Below the pieces are notes generated by a model. That model worked only from the letters and a program-made list of their open reading frames with translations. It was not told the origin of the DNA and made no database searches. Position numbers and translations under genes: made by a program. From CAZNEZ01 sp964572475 (lineage in GTDB: Bacteria > Bacillota > Clostridia > Lachnospirales > Lachnospiraceae), in assembly GCA_964572475.1 (NCBI GenBank), contig CAZNEZ010000032.1, positions 1-26,999 of the forward strand: a stretch of DNA of 26,999 nucleotides, read 5' to 3'. Shown piece after piece: positions 14,021 to 23,089 of the stretch. Position 1 is the stretch's first letter. Every line of letters begins with the position of its first letter.

Positions 14021-15535
14021 ATGAACGAGACAGCAGTTATAATAATAGTTTTTGCATGCTACTTTGCAATTATGGTGGGCATTGGATTCTATTTCTATAA
14101 AAAAAACACAGGAGTATCCGAATACATTCTTGGCGGACGTAATCTTAATCCATGGGTAGCCGCTATGTCAGCTCAGGCATCTGATATGTCCGGCTGGCTA
14201 TTACTTGGCCTTCCAGGTACAGCTTATTGCCTATATGCAGGTACTACAGAAGCAATTTGGACAGCAGTTGGACTTGCACTCGGAACATACTTTAATTGGC
14301 TCATTGTAGCTAAGAGGCTTAGAAAATATACTCAGGTATCAGGCGATTCTATTACTCTTCCTGAATTTTTTCAGAATCGATTTAAAGACCAGTCTGGCTG
14401 GTTAAAAGGAATTTCTTCAGTATTTGTAATGATTTTCTTCTTATTTTATACAGCTTCTATGTTCTCTGCTGGAGCAAAACTGTTTACTACCGTATTTAAT
14501 GTTACCTATCAGCAAGCGCTATTAATAGGTGTTATTATGATTGTATCATACACTTTCCTTGGTGGATTTCTTGCTGTTTGCTGGACCGATACAATACAAG
14601 GGGTCCTAATATTTCTTGCACTTATAGTAACTCCTATTGTTGCTTATAACAAACTTGGTGGTTATACCGAAATCAGTTCAACACTGGCTTCACTAACTGG
14701 AGAATCATTCTCATTAATTCCTAAAAATACAACTGGTGGTATTAATATTTTACTTCTTGTATCATCACTAGCCTGGGGAATTGGTTATTTTGGACAGCCA
14801 CATATTCTTCCAAGATTTATGGCTGTAAGATCTGCAAAAGACATTAAGCCAGCGAGAATCATTGCAACCATCTGGGTTGTAATCACTCTTGGTATGGCTA
14901 TAGTTATTGGTGTTCTTGGTAAAGCTTTATTTCCTGAATTAGTAGATTCAGAACAGGTATTTATCAAAATGGTTCAGAGTTTATTCCACCCACTACTTAC
15001 CGGTATCGTACTTACCGCTATACTTGCTGCCATTATGAGTACTGCTGATAGTCAGCTTTTAGTTACATCATCCGCAGTATCTAATGACCTGTATGGAGGA
15101 ATTATTAATAAAAAAGCTTCCTCTAAAAAACTTTTATGGATTAGCCGTATTACCGTCATTGTTGTTTCAATCGTTGCTGCTCTTCTTGTTTCCGTAGAGA
15201 ATCCTACTGAGGGAACAATTATGGCTAAAATAAATGAATCTGTATTTAAACTTGTAGCTTTTGCATGGGCTGGCTTTGGTTCTGCATTTGGTCCTCTTGT
15301 ACTTTTTTCATTATTCTGGAAACGTACCACCAAACAGGGGGCTATATGGGGAATCATATCAGGCGCTATAACAGCTTGTATTTGGTGGCTTAACTCAGGT
15401 GGTATTTTTGATATATACGAAATAGTACCTGGCTTTATTGTCTCAACCATAGTTATCATAGTGGTTAGTCTCTGTACTAAAGTTACACCTGAAATGTTAG
15501 AAGAATTTGAAGCTGTTAACCAGATGAAAGACTAG
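14021..15535 (+). CDS. putP: Sodium/proline symporter PutP
   Basis: This 504-residue, very hydrophobic protein has about 12-13 predicted membrane segments and the sodium:solute symporter family layout. Visible landmarks are SEYILGGRNLNPWVAAMSAQ broken as EYILGGR, PWVAAMSAQASDMSGW and LLGLPG in the first 70 residues, TLPEFFQNRF at about 114, the GIGYFGQPHILPRFMA region, and AAIMSTADSQLLVTSSA around residue 340. These match PutP, which imports proline with sodium for nutrition or osmoprotection. GAGG lies 4 nt before the ATG. The gene is monocistronic, ended by a strong hairpin that overlaps the 3' end of the convergent lysR gene. No putA is visible nearby, so the fate of the proline is unknown. 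Confidence 0.93.
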   Translation: MNETAVIIIVFACYFAIMVGIGFYFYKKNTGVSEYILGGRNLNPWVAAMSAQASDMSGWLLLGLPGTAYCLYAGTTEAIWTAVGLALGTYFNWLIVAKRLRKYTQVSGDSITLPEFFQNRFKDQSGWLKGISSVFVMIFFLFYTASMFSAGAKLFTTVFNVTYQQALLIGVIMIVSYTFLGGFLAVCWTDTIQGVLIFLALIVTPIVAYNKLGGYTEISSTLASLTGESFSLIPKNTTGGINILLLVSSLAWGIGYFGQPHILPRFMAVRSAKDIKPARIIATIWVVITLGMAIVIGVLGKALFPELVDSEQVFIKMVQSLFHPLLTGIVLTAILAAIMSTADSQLLVTSSAVSNDLYGGIINKKASSKKLLWISRITVIVVSIVAALLVSVENPTEGTIMAKINESVFKLVAFAWAGFGSAFGPLVLFSLFWKRTTKQGAIWGIISGAITACIWWLNSGGIFDIYEIVPGFIVSTIVIIVVSLCTKVTPEMLEEFEAVNQMKD

Positions 15536-15573
15536 ATTTTATTGAATTATTGACACTATTAATTATGTTTTCT

Positions 15574-15612
15574 AATGGAACTGTAATATTTCTAATATTC
15601 CAGTTCCATTTT
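15574..15612 (+). terminator. putP terminator overlapping the 3' end of lysR
   Basis: AATGGAACTG plus AATATT pairs with AATATT plus CAGTTCCATT, with one mismatch, around a TCT loop and followed by TTTT. The right arm contains the last codons of the convergent lysR gene, so the two genes share this sequence. Confidence 0.7.
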
Positions 15613-16494
15613 AATTCTCTCTATATATTTTTCACCTATTTTACTCATTATTGTATCATGTTTTGTAATATATCCAATATTCATCTCAACATCATTATCG
15701 AGCGGAATTGCAACATAATCGCTCCCATTTAGTTCTTCACAAATGATACCCGAACACAATGTATATCCATTAAGACCTCTCATAAGATTAAGTATTGTGG
15801 CTCTATCACATGCCTTAATGGTTTTTTTATAATCAAAAGTACTAAGTATCTCTTCTGCAAAATAAAAAGAATTGTTTTCGCCTTGCTCAAATGATAGACA
15901 AGGAAATGGCTCTAAATCAGTCATTGCAATATATTTATTCTTTGCTAGCGGATGATTTTTCCATAAATATACATATCCCTTGCATTTACACAGTTCATAA
16001 AAATCCAGAGAGTACTCTTTTAGAAGTTTATTAATAACTTTATAGTTAAAATCATTTATATATAAGATTCCAATCTCACTTTTTCCTATTTTAACATCAT
16101 TCAATACATCAAAAGTCCTAGTTTCCCGGATTGCAAATTCGTATTGATTCATATCAAAATTCTTTACCATCTCTACAAATGCCTTAACTGCGAAAGAATA
16201 ATGTTGTGTGGACACTCCAAACTTCTTTTTGATATTAGAATTTTCTATATACCTATCTTCTAATAGCTCAACCTGAGACAGAATCTGTCTGGCATATCCC
16301 AAGAAATCTTCTCCATCGGGCGTAACCGCAATTCCTTTATTATTCCTTGTAAATATATTGATTTGTACTTCTTCTTCCAAATCCTTAATTGCCGAAGATA
16401 AACTTGGCTGTGCTATAAATAACTGTTTAGCTGCCTCATTCATGGAGCCTGCAGCCGCAACCATCACTGCATATCTAATTTGTTGTAATGTCAT
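15592..16494 (-). CDS. LysR family transcriptional regulator
   Basis: This 300-residue protein has the LysR layout: a winged helix-turn-helix in residues 1-60 (RYAVMVAAAGSMNEAAKQLF, then AQPSLSSAIKDLEEE and FTRNNKGIAVTPDG) followed by a linker helix and a periplasmic-binding-protein-like effector domain (about 90-295). These regulators bind a small molecule to activate or repress target genes, often divergent neighbours. Here the upstream neighbour is a DEAD-box helicase gene whose stop codon lies 3 nt before this ATG, with the ribosome binding site AAGGA inside the helicase gene, so the two are co-transcribed. There is no divergent target, so the regulon is unknown. The convergent putP is a possible but unsupported target. 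Confidence 0.9.
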   Translation of the reverse strand: MTLQQIRYAVMVAAAGSMNEAAKQLFIAQPSLSSAIKDLEEEVQINIFTRNNKGIAVTPDGEDFLGYARQILSQVELLEDRYIENSNIKKKFGVSTQHYSFAVKAFVEMVKNFDMNQYEFAIRETRTFDVLNDVKIGKSEIGILYINDFNYKVINKLLKEYSLDFYELCKCKGYVYLWKNHPLAKNKYIAMTDLEPFPCLSFEQGENNSFYFAEEILSTFDYKKTIKACDRATILNLMRGLNGYTLCSGIICEELNGSDYVAIPLDNDVEMNIGYITKHDTIMSKIGEKYIERIKMELEY

Positions 16495-16497
16495 ATA

Positions 16498-17949
16498 TCA
16501 TCTTCCTTTACATGTAGTTATTCTAACTTTTCTTAGTTTCCCCTTAATTGTTTTATTCTGTAATTCTTTAAGAACCTTCTCACCTTTTTTATTCAAAATC
16601 TCAACATATGTCAGACTATCTCTAACATCTATAATTCCTATATCTTCAGCATCTATTCCATCAATACTGCATATTGTTCCAACAATATCTACAGCTCTCA
16701 TCTTAGACTTTCTTCCACCTCCAATTGAAAGTCTTGTAATATTTTTATTAAAATCCGCACCCTTTTTAGGTGTAAGTTTAACTTTTTCCTTCTGTCTTAA
16801 ATAAAAATCACCGCTATCTTCGTTTAAGTCTCTAATATCACCCTTTGGAATATCCATATCTATATAATCACTGACCATATTAAGCATCTTTTTATCAGTT
16901 TCACATACTATGCTAATGGCATATCCTGAATTGCCATTTCTTCCTGTTCTGCCAATTCTATGAACATAAGTTTCCTTACCCGTAGGAAAATCATAGTTAA
17001 ATACATGTGTTAAATTGTCAACATCAATTCCTCTTGCTGCTACATCGGTAGCAATAAGATACCTGACTCTTCCTTCTTTAAATCCCTCTATCGTTCTAAT
17101 TCTATCTCTCTGTTCTATTTCTCCATGAATCATCCCACATTTAATACAATCTTTTCCAAGCTTCCTGCATAATACATCTACCATCTCTCGTGTTCCACAG
17201 AATATAATTGCTTTATCTGGATTATAATGAATTAGTAGTCTCTTAAATAACTCATACTTTTTTTCCAAACTGCACTCATATATTATCTGCGAAATTGACT
17301 CAACTGTTGCTCTTTCATCCTCTATAACTATATTCTCTGGACTTTTCATATATTTATCAATCATATCCTGTAAACTATCATCAATAGTGGCTGAAAATAA
17401 CATTATCTGTAGATTTTTATTAAACTCTCTAATATGTTCAATAATACTGGCAACTTCAGTTGCAAAGCCCATATCAAGCATCAAATCAGCCTCATCAATA
17501 ACAAGACATTTAATATTGCTAAGATTAAGACTCTCTCTTCTAATGTGGTCCATTACTCGTCCTGGAGTTCCTACAACTATATGAGACTTCTGCCTTAATG
17601 TCTGAATCTGTTTATCTATTGGAAATCCTCCAAATACATCAGGAACTTTAATCCTTTTATTCCTGCCTATATTGAATATCTCTTGTTTTACCTGTACAGT
17701 TAACTCTCTTGTTGGTTCAAGCACAAGTCCTCCTGGAGCATTATCTAACCATATAGCTTCTTCACATAATGGTATCGCAAACGCTGCGGTCTTTCCACTT
17801 CCTGTCTGAGACCTAGCCACTATGTCCCTATGTTCCAATGCTTTGGGAATAACCTCTGACTGTATAGGTGTTGGTTCTTTATATCCTAAAACTGCAAGTG
17901 CAGCTAATAAATCATTTGATATATTAAAACTTGAAAATGTATTGGACAT
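16498..17949 (-). CDS. dbpA: DEAD-box ATP-dependent RNA helicase, DbpA/YxiN-like
   Basis: This protein of about 483 residues has the DEAD-box motifs in order: Q-motif region GYKEPTPIQSEVIP, motif I QTGSGKTAAF, Ia PTRELTV, GTPGRV, motif II DEADLMLDMGF, motif III SAT, RGIDVDN and motif VI HRIGRTGR. The C-terminal 70 residues (from about NITRLSIGGGRKSKMRAVDI) resemble the RNA-binding domain of DbpA/YxiN, which targets 23S rRNA hairpin 92 during 50S assembly. An in-frame ATG at 17961 is part of ATGGAGG; its GGAGG is the ribosome binding site for the ATG at 17949, which I prefer. It is followed 3 nt later by lysR. Family call is firm; the dbpA symbol rests on the C-terminal domain. Confidence 0.88.
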   Translation of the reverse strand: MSNTFSSFNISNDLLAALAVLGYKEPTPIQSEVIPKALEHRDIVARSQTGSGKTAAFAIPLCEEAIWLDNAPGGLVLEPTRELTVQVKQEIFNIGRNKRIKVPDVFGGFPIDKQIQTLRQKSHIVVGTPGRVMDHIRRESLNLSNIKCLVIDEADLMLDMGFATEVASIIEHIREFNKNLQIMLFSATIDDSLQDMIDKYMKSPENIVIEDERATVESISQIIYECSLEKKYELFKRLLIHYNPDKAIIFCGTREMVDVLCRKLGKDCIKCGMIHGEIEQRDRIRTIEGFKEGRVRYLIATDVAARGIDVDNLTHVFNYDFPTGKETYVHRIGRTGRNGNSGYAISIVCETDKKMLNMVSDYIDMDIPKGDIRDLNEDSGDFYLRQKEKVKLTPKKGADFNKNITRLSIGGGRKSKMRAVDIVGTICSIDGIDAEDIGIIDVRDSLTYVEILNKKGEKVLKELQNKTIKGKLRKVRITTCKGR

Positions 17950-18094
17950 GTTCGCCTCCATGATACGAATATTTTAGTATGATGCCAAATCTTAAAATTA
18001 TGTTTTTTCATATAAGTATGAAATATATAACATTTTTTACTCTGGTATCATATTATAACATACAATTAACTATACATAAATCAGCAATTCCATA

Positions 18095-18122
18095 TTGACT
18101 TTCATTTTACAAATGCTACACT
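18095..18122 (+). promoter_or_regulatory. Promoter of the CmpB-like membrane protein gene
   Basis: TTGACT (18095-18100) and TACACT (18117-18122) lie 16 bp apart, giving a leader of about 30 nt before the ATG at 18158. The divergent helicase promoter must lie in the remaining part of the same gap. Confidence 0.4.
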
Positions 18123-18157
18123 AATACTAGCACATAATTTTAGAATGGAGACCTGCA

Positions 18158-19168
18158 ATGACATATACATTAACTCAATGGATTTTACTTTTCTATAGTT
18201 ACTGCCTGCTTGGCTGGATATGGGAATCTTGCTATGTATCTGCGAAAAAGCATACCTGGATAAATCGCGGATTTCTTCATGGACCTTTTTTACCGCTCTA
18301 CGGCTCCGGTGCTATACTGGTACTTTTTATTACCCAACCATTTACTGATAATCTTATATTAATATATTTTTCAAGTATGATAGCTGCAACTATATTAGAA
18401 TACATAACAGGTGTCACAATGGAACGGCTTTTTCATGTCAGATACTGGGATTACTCTTCTAAGCGTTTTAATATAAATGGACATATTTGTCTTGGCAGCA
18501 CCATTGCGTGGGGATTTTTTGCCATTGGCCTTATTAAGATTTTAAACCCTCCTATTTCACATTATGTAACAAAGATTCCCGAATCAATAGCTGAACCTAT
18601 TGCATTTGTTATTACAATATTTATAACTATTGATGGTGTTGTATCCTTCTATGAAGCTATGGATTTGCGAGATGTACTTGCAAAACTTACTGCAACTAAT
18701 GAAGATATCAAACGTATTCAGAGACGACTTGAGATAATTGTCAGTGTAGTCGGTGAAGATGCTAAAGAGTTCAAGGATAAACTTGCAAATGGTATCGAAG
18801 AGAACATTCCCTTTATTAAGATGATAAAGGAAAGCGAAACAACCTCTAAGCTTTCTGCAAAAAAAAGCGAATTTGCAGCCAAGCTTGAGGAAAGACGTAA
18901 AAATAAAACAAGCCTTTTGGACTCATTAGCTGGAAAATTACATAGTTATCAGGAAATCTTAACCAATCTTGATAAGAATAATATTACAAAAGAAGTATCT
19001 AATGAACTTGAACAATATGATAAAATCATTAGTGAACATAGCAAATCATTAAACAACAGTAATGACAAAAAATACTTAAGGTCAATTAAGATTTTGAAGA
19101 GAAATCCAAATGCTTCTACTAAGAAATACAAAGATGCCCTTGCTGAGATAAAGGAATTAAAAAAATAG
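18158..19168 (+). CDS. CmpB-like (putative ABC transporter permease) membrane protein
   Basis: This 336-residue protein has about five N-terminal membrane segments (roughly residues 5-165) and a long charged C-terminal half (about 170-330) predicted as coiled coil. The motifs YCLLGWIWESCYVS, NRGFLHGPFLPLYGSGA and EYITGVTMERLFHVRYWDYS are typical of the CmpB family (PF06541), annotated as putative ABC transporter permease although no transport role is proven. GGAG lies 7 nt before the ATG. It is a single gene, divergent from the DEAD-box helicase and convergent with the DUF4143 ATPase. The long coiled coil could bind a cytoplasmic or wall partner; that is inference. No ATPase partner is adjacent. 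Confidence 0.8.
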   Translation: MTYTLTQWILLFYSYCLLGWIWESCYVSAKKHTWINRGFLHGPFLPLYGSGAILVLFITQPFTDNLILIYFSSMIAATILEYITGVTMERLFHVRYWDYSSKRFNINGHICLGSTIAWGFFAIGLIKILNPPISHYVTKIPESIAEPIAFVITIFITIDGVVSFYEAMDLRDVLAKLTATNEDIKRIQRRLEIIVSVVGEDAKEFKDKLANGIEENIPFIKMIKESETTSKLSAKKSEFAAKLEERRKNKTSLLDSLAGKLHSYQEILTNLDKNNITKEVSNELEQYDKIISEHSKSLNNSNDKKYLRSIKILKRNPNASTKKYKDALAEIKELKK

Positions 19169-19195
19169 GAGGAGTTTGGTTTTATTCTTAACCTT

Positions 19196-20404
19196 TTATT
19201 CCTCTCCAAGTAAAAACTGTAACGCGTTTATCCTTCGTATTCCCTCATAATCAGCATCTGGGTCTTCATCAAGCGTCAATATATACTTGGGATAATGGTC
19301 TGTAATCTTTTGCAGCGGTCTAATTTCTCTTGCGAGCGTTGCCTCATCTCTTACTGTTGCAGCTACCTGATAATAGATTGTTCCTTTACTGCTCATGGCA
19401 ACAAAATCCACTTCTTCACTTTCCAGCTTTCCTACATATACATTGTAGCCTCGTCTAATTAATTCAAGATAAATAATATTTTCAAGAATATGCCCTGTAT
19501 CGGCATTCTTAGAACCAAGTAACATATATCGAAGTCCTATATCCACTACATAATATTTATCAAGTGTCTTAAGATAATTCTTTCCCTTTACATCATATCG
19601 TTTCGCTTGATACACAACAAACGCTTCCTTAAGTGCTGAAATGTATTTTTCAACTGTCTTAACGTCTACTTTTCTTCCATCAGAAATCATAGTATCACTG
19701 ATTTTCTTTGTAGAGGTAAGATTCCCAATATTATCAAACATAAATCGTATGATACTTTCTAATATCATAACATCTGCAATTTTCTTTCTGGATATAATAT
19801 CCTTGAGCATAACTGTACTGTAGATACTACCGAGATACTGCTGTATCACTTCCTCATTTTCATCCAGCATCATGGCATAAGGGAAAGAGCTGAATCTCAG
19901 ATATTTTACATATTTTTGCCCCAGTTCCTTTCTATCTCCCGTTGCCTGTACATATTCCTTAAAAGACAATGGCAGCATCTTGACCTCCACATATCTTCCT
20001 GACAAAAATGTAGCAATCTCTGAGGATAAGATATATGCATTTGAGCCTGTCAGATACAGATCCACATTTGGCTTTAGATTTAAACTGTCCACCACCTTGG
20101 GAAAATCCTCCACATTTTGAATTTCATCAAAAAACACATAATGCATCTTATCGTCTATAAGCCTGTCTTTAATATAAGTATATAGTTCCTTGGGCTGTTT
20201 CAAATCCTCATAGTCATAATCCTCAAAATTGATTGCAATAATATGTTTCTCATCTATCCCTGTCCCTTTTAAATAATTCTGAAACATCTGCATCAATGTA
20301 GACTTTCCACATCTCCTGATGCCAGTTACAATCTTGATAATATCTTTATCCCTAAAGTCTTTTAAGGTCTCTAGATACTCATCTCGTAATATTATTTTCT
20401 TCAT
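19196..20404 (-). CDS. AAA ATPase with DUF4143 domain
   Basis: This protein of about 402 residues has a P-loop GIRRCGKST (about 28-36), Walker B YVFFDEIQN (about 108-116), a sensor-like LYLTGSNA, and a C-terminal DUF4143 domain ending in a PD-(D/E)XK-like motif, ESEEVDFVAM ... YYQVA. Such accessory proteins are common in gut bacteria and of unknown role; the nuclease-like part suggests nucleic acid handling. The frame extends upstream to 20479, but a consensus promoter lies within that extension, and AGGTG precedes the ATG at 20404, so I start there. It is a single gene, between convergent cmpB and the amino-acid transporter operon. Its sporadic distribution suggests horizontal acquisition. 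Confidence 0.85.
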   Translation of the reverse strand: MKKIILRDEYLETLKDFRDKDIIKIVTGIRRCGKSTLMQMFQNYLKGTGIDEKHIIAINFEDYDYEDLKQPKELYTYIKDRLIDDKMHYVFFDEIQNVEDFPKVVDSLNLKPNVDLYLTGSNAYILSSEIATFLSGRYVEVKMLPLSFKEYVQATGDRKELGQKYVKYLRFSSFPYAMMLDENEEVIQQYLGSIYSTVMLKDIISRKKIADVMILESIIRFMFDNIGNLTSTKKISDTMISDGRKVDVKTVEKYISALKEAFVVYQAKRYDVKGKNYLKTLDKYYVVDIGLRYMLLGSKNADTGHILENIIYLELIRRGYNVYVGKLESEEVDFVAMSSKGTIYYQVAATVRDEATLAREIRPLQKITDHYPKYILTLDEDPDADYEGIRRINALQFLLGEE

Positions 20405-20428
20405 ATTAGCACCTGCTTTCTTATTACT

Positions 20429-20457
20429 ATTATATCCCAAAACTTTTTCATTTTCAA
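20429..20457 (-). promoter_or_regulatory. Near-consensus promoter of the DUF4143 ATPase
   Basis: TTGAAA (20452-20457) and a perfect TATAAT (20429-20434) are separated by 17 bp on the minus strand. It lies inside the apparent upstream extension of the ORF, showing that translation begins at the internal ATG at 20404. Confidence 0.75.
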
Positions 20458-20544
20458 CACTTATTGGATTATATTCCAAAAACTATTTATTTTGCATATT
20501 TTTTTGTATACCACTATTATATTTCTATCTAATACATAATATTC

Positions 20545-20586
20545 AAAAGGCCTCCTATGATTTTATTTTATCATAGAAGACCTTTT
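20545..20586 (-). terminator. Terminator of the amino-acid ABC transporter operon
   Basis: AAAAGGTCTTCTATGAT and ATCATAGGAGGCCTTTT (minus strand) form a 17-bp stem in which two pairs are G-U in the minus-strand RNA but would be C-A mismatches on the plus strand. This strand preference fits termination of the upstream minus-strand operon ending at 20653. Confidence 0.7.
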
Positions 20587-20652
20587 AAAATCTCTATTTG
20601 CGAAAAAACTTTTATACTCATATAACAGGATATTTTAATTAATAATATATTT

Positions 20653-21324
20653 TTAACCTTCCATGAATCTTTGCAAAAACTCCCTTGTTCTTGAATTTTT
20701 AGGATTTTCAAATAGTATTGTCGGCGTTGTATCCTCTGCAATAAATCCATTATCCATAAAAATCGTTCTTGTTGATACATCTCTTGCAAATGCCATCTCA
20801 TGAGTAACTATTATCATTGTTAGTCCCTCTTTAGCAAGCTCTTTCATTACATTTAGTACCTCTCCCACCATTTCAGGATCAAGTGCGCTTGTGGGTTCAT
20901 CAAATAGTAATGCTTCTGGTTCCATCGTTAATGCCCTTGCAATGGCAACTCTTTGTTTCTGACCACCTGATAACTGACCAGGTTTAGCATTAATATAAGG
21001 TGCCATTCCAACTTTCGCTCTATAATCTCTATAGCTTCCGCTACTCCCACCAGTTGTACTGTCATACTTAACATCATCATGGTATTTAATAGCTCCTCTG
21101 GTCGGTGTTTCCAAAAGATTTATACACCTAAGTAGTGTGGACTTTCCTGAACCCGAAGAACCAATTACGCAGACAACCTCTCCTGGTCTGACCATAAAAT
21201 TAAGATCTTTTAATACTTCATGGGAACCAAAGCTTTTTACTAAATGATCTACAGTTATAATTGGAGGAAGTATAATTCCATCCTCACAATAATTCATTTC
21301 ATTGTCGTAATATTTTTCACTCAT
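20653..21324 (-). CDS. Amino-acid ABC transporter ATP-binding protein, Q-loop region apparently deleted
   Basis: This is a GlnQ-type ATPase with Walker A GSSGSGKS (55-62), signature LSGGQ (118-122), Walker B LLFDEP (139-144) and His175 of the H-loop. Its partners are the permease and lipoprotein encoded just upstream. Walker A lysine to signature serine spans only 58 residues, against roughly 95-100 in the family. The text runs YRAKVGM directly into APYINAKPGQLSGG. In relatives the first KVGM is followed by the Q-loop (V-F-Q-x-F) and helical domain, and a second GM-A-P-Y-like segment precedes the signature. About 40-45 residues are missing in frame. The protein should bind ATP but lacks the permease-coupling part, so transport is doubtful. 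Confidence 0.85.
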   Translation of the reverse strand: MSEKYYDNEMNYCEDGIILPPIITVDHLVKSFGSHEVLKDLNFMVRPGEVVCVIGSSGSGKSTLLRCINLLETPTRGAIKYHDDVKYDSTTGGSSGSYRDYRAKVGMAPYINAKPGQLSGGQKQRVAIARALTMEPEALLFDEPTSALDPEMVGEVLNVMKELAKEGLTMIIVTHEMAFARDVSTRTIFMDNGFIAEDTTPTILFENPKNSRTREFLQRFMEG

Positions 21325-21335
21325 ATAGCTTCCTA

Positions 21336-22067
21336 CTATTCTTCATCTATGTATTCTTTTGCAAGTTCATAATCAGATTTACCCGATAACTTTTTTTCCA
21401 AAAAGCTTAATACTCTTGAGAAGAAGAAACATAATACAAAATATATTAAACCTGTAATTAAAAATGACTCAAAATATTTGTAATACGTGTTGGCTGCTGT
21501 CTTTGTAACAAAAAACAACTCCGAAATACCAATTACATTAAGAACTGATGTCATTTTTAAGTTAATTAAAAATAGATTTACCATCTCTGGCACAATATTT
21601 TTAAATGCTTGTGGAAGTATTACATGTGACATTGACTGAATATGTGACATTCCAAGTGATATAGCTCCTTCTGTCTGACCTTTTTCTATTGATAGAATAC
21701 CTGCTCGAACTGTTTCAGCCATATAAGCACCAGTATTTAAAAGAGTAACCAAAACTGCTGCCGTAAATGGTGCCATATTAATGCCTGTACTCTTTAGTCC
21801 ATAGTAAATGACCATTGCCTGAACCATCATAGGAGTTCCTCTAAATATTTCTACAAATGCTGTGCAAATGAATTTCATTATTTTTTTTAATACATTTATT
21901 ATAATACTATCATTTGCACTTTTAGGAGTTGACTGAATAGCTCCAATAATAAAACCTAAAACAAATCCCAGCAGAGTTCCAAGAACTGCTATTTCTATTG
22001 TCATTATTGTACCGTCTATAAATCTTGGCCAATAGTTTTCCCATATATAACCAACCCAGTACCACAT
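21336..22067 (-). CDS. Amino-acid ABC transporter permease
   Basis: This is a polar amino-acid permease of the His/Glu/Gln/Arg/opine family with about five membrane segments. The coupling motif around GAISLGMSHIQSMSHVILPQ (EAA loop) is clear and GTPMMVQAMVIYYG is typical. Its substrate-binding partner is the lipoprotein encoded upstream and its ATPase follows by 11 bp. The frame opens at 22142, but ATGGAG at 22079 carries the GGAG that lies 6 nt before the ATG at 22067, and the first 25 residues look unlike the family start, so I prefer 22067; the longer form cannot be excluded. With the truncated ATPase the EAA loop may have no Q-loop groove to dock into. Confidence 0.85.
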   Translation of the reverse strand: MWYWVGYIWENYWPRFIDGTIMTIEIAVLGTLLGFVLGFIIGAIQSTPKSANDSIIINVLKKIMKFICTAFVEIFRGTPMMVQAMVIYYGLKSTGINMAPFTAAVLVTLLNTGAYMAETVRAGILSIEKGQTEGAISLGMSHIQSMSHVILPQAFKNIVPEMVNLFLINLKMTSVLNVIGISELFFVTKTAANTYYKYFESFLITGLIYFVLCFFFSRVLSFLEKKLSGKSDYELAKEYIDEE

Positions 22068-22192
22068 TGATTTCTCCATATCTAATACCGTAACAGCTGC
22101 TAATCGAACAATTAAGTCAATAAAACTGTCCCTTTCCTCCATTATTCAAAGAATTATGTCTCTCTATTACACTATGCAATCTGTTCTTTATG

Positions 22193-23056
22193 TTATTTTG
22201 CTAACGGCTGAAGAGTAATTGCTTCATCCATTGTTGTATTCATTTTATCTTGTGTCCAATCTATTGCCTTTAACGCTGCATTTAATTTATTAAGCAATTC
22301 TGTATCTCCAGATTTAACGGCAATATCTACATTTGTTGAAGCTCCATCTGGAATTTTAAATCCATTTTTCTCATCTAATACTATATATGTAAGGCCATCA
22401 TTTGCAATTGCTGCTGACTGAGCTGTTGGTCCATCTAAAATACCTAAGTCTGCTGTACCTGATGTAACCGCCATAACAACTTCTGATGTTGTTTCAAAAA
22501 AAGTCAGTTTATTAACATCTGGAATCTGTGAAACATATTTCTCCCAGATAGTACCAATCTGTGTTGTTGCGCTCTTACCCTTAAATGCATCAAGACTGGT
22601 TGCATCAATAAGTGGACTGTCCTTTTTAACAAGTGCTACGTTATTTCTTATATAGTAAGGGTCTGTAAAATCTACGGCTTCATCTCTTTCTTTGGTATAT
22701 CCCATACCAGCAATGATAACATCATAATCACCTGAATTCATGCCTAATATAATACTTGACCAGTCAACTTTATGTATTTCAAGTTCATAACCCATTTCAT
22801 CTGCAAGTTTCTGAGCTACCATTACATCATAGCCATATGCATAATCACTTGTTCCGTAAATCTGAGGAGCTGTCGCACCATTTGATACCTTTGAATCTGA
22901 CTGTGTCCAGTTAAATGGTGCATATGCACATTCCATACCAACTCTTAAAACCTTTTTATCTGAACCTGAACTGTTATCTGTTGTCTTTGAACATCCTGTA
23001 AATGATGTCATTACTAATGCTGCTACCATAAATAAACTAAGTAATTTCTTTTTCAT
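22193..23056 (-). CDS. Amino-acid ABC transporter substrate-binding lipoprotein
   Basis: This is a family 3 solute-binding protein (SBP_bac_3). From the ATG at 23056 it begins with a lipoprotein signal: MKKKLLSLF, a hydrophobic core, then a lipobox ending in FTGC with Cys22 lipidated. The mature part shows RVGMECAYAPFNW, YGYDVMVAQKLADEMGYELE and the binding-site pattern DVIIAGMGYTKERDEAVDFT, typical of polar amino-acid binding proteins. An upstream extension to 23083 is rejected because GGAGG lies 7 nt before 23056. It is the first gene of the amino-acid operon and begins 33 bp after the FtsX-type permease stop, so read-through from the exporter operon is possible. Exact ligand unknown. Confidence 0.92.
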   Translation of the reverse strand: MKKKLLSLFMVAALVMTSFTGCSKTTDNSSGSDKKVLRVGMECAYAPFNWTQSDSKVSNGATAPQIYGTSDYAYGYDVMVAQKLADEMGYELEIHKVDWSSIILGMNSGDYDVIIAGMGYTKERDEAVDFTDPYYIRNNVALVKKDSPLIDATSLDAFKGKSATTQIGTIWEKYVSQIPDVNKLTFFETTSEVVMAVTSGTADLGILDGPTAQSAAIANDGLTYIVLDEKNGFKIPDGASTNVDIAVKSGDTELLNKLNAALKAIDWTQDKMNTTMDEAITLQPLAK

Positions 23057-23089
23057 AGGGGTTCCTCCATTCCTGCGTTTCAAAGATTA

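Noticed and set aside
20405..20479. N-terminal extension of the DUF4143 ATPase
   Set aside because: A TTGAAA-17-TATAAT promoter lies inside it, so it cannot be translated from that transcript.
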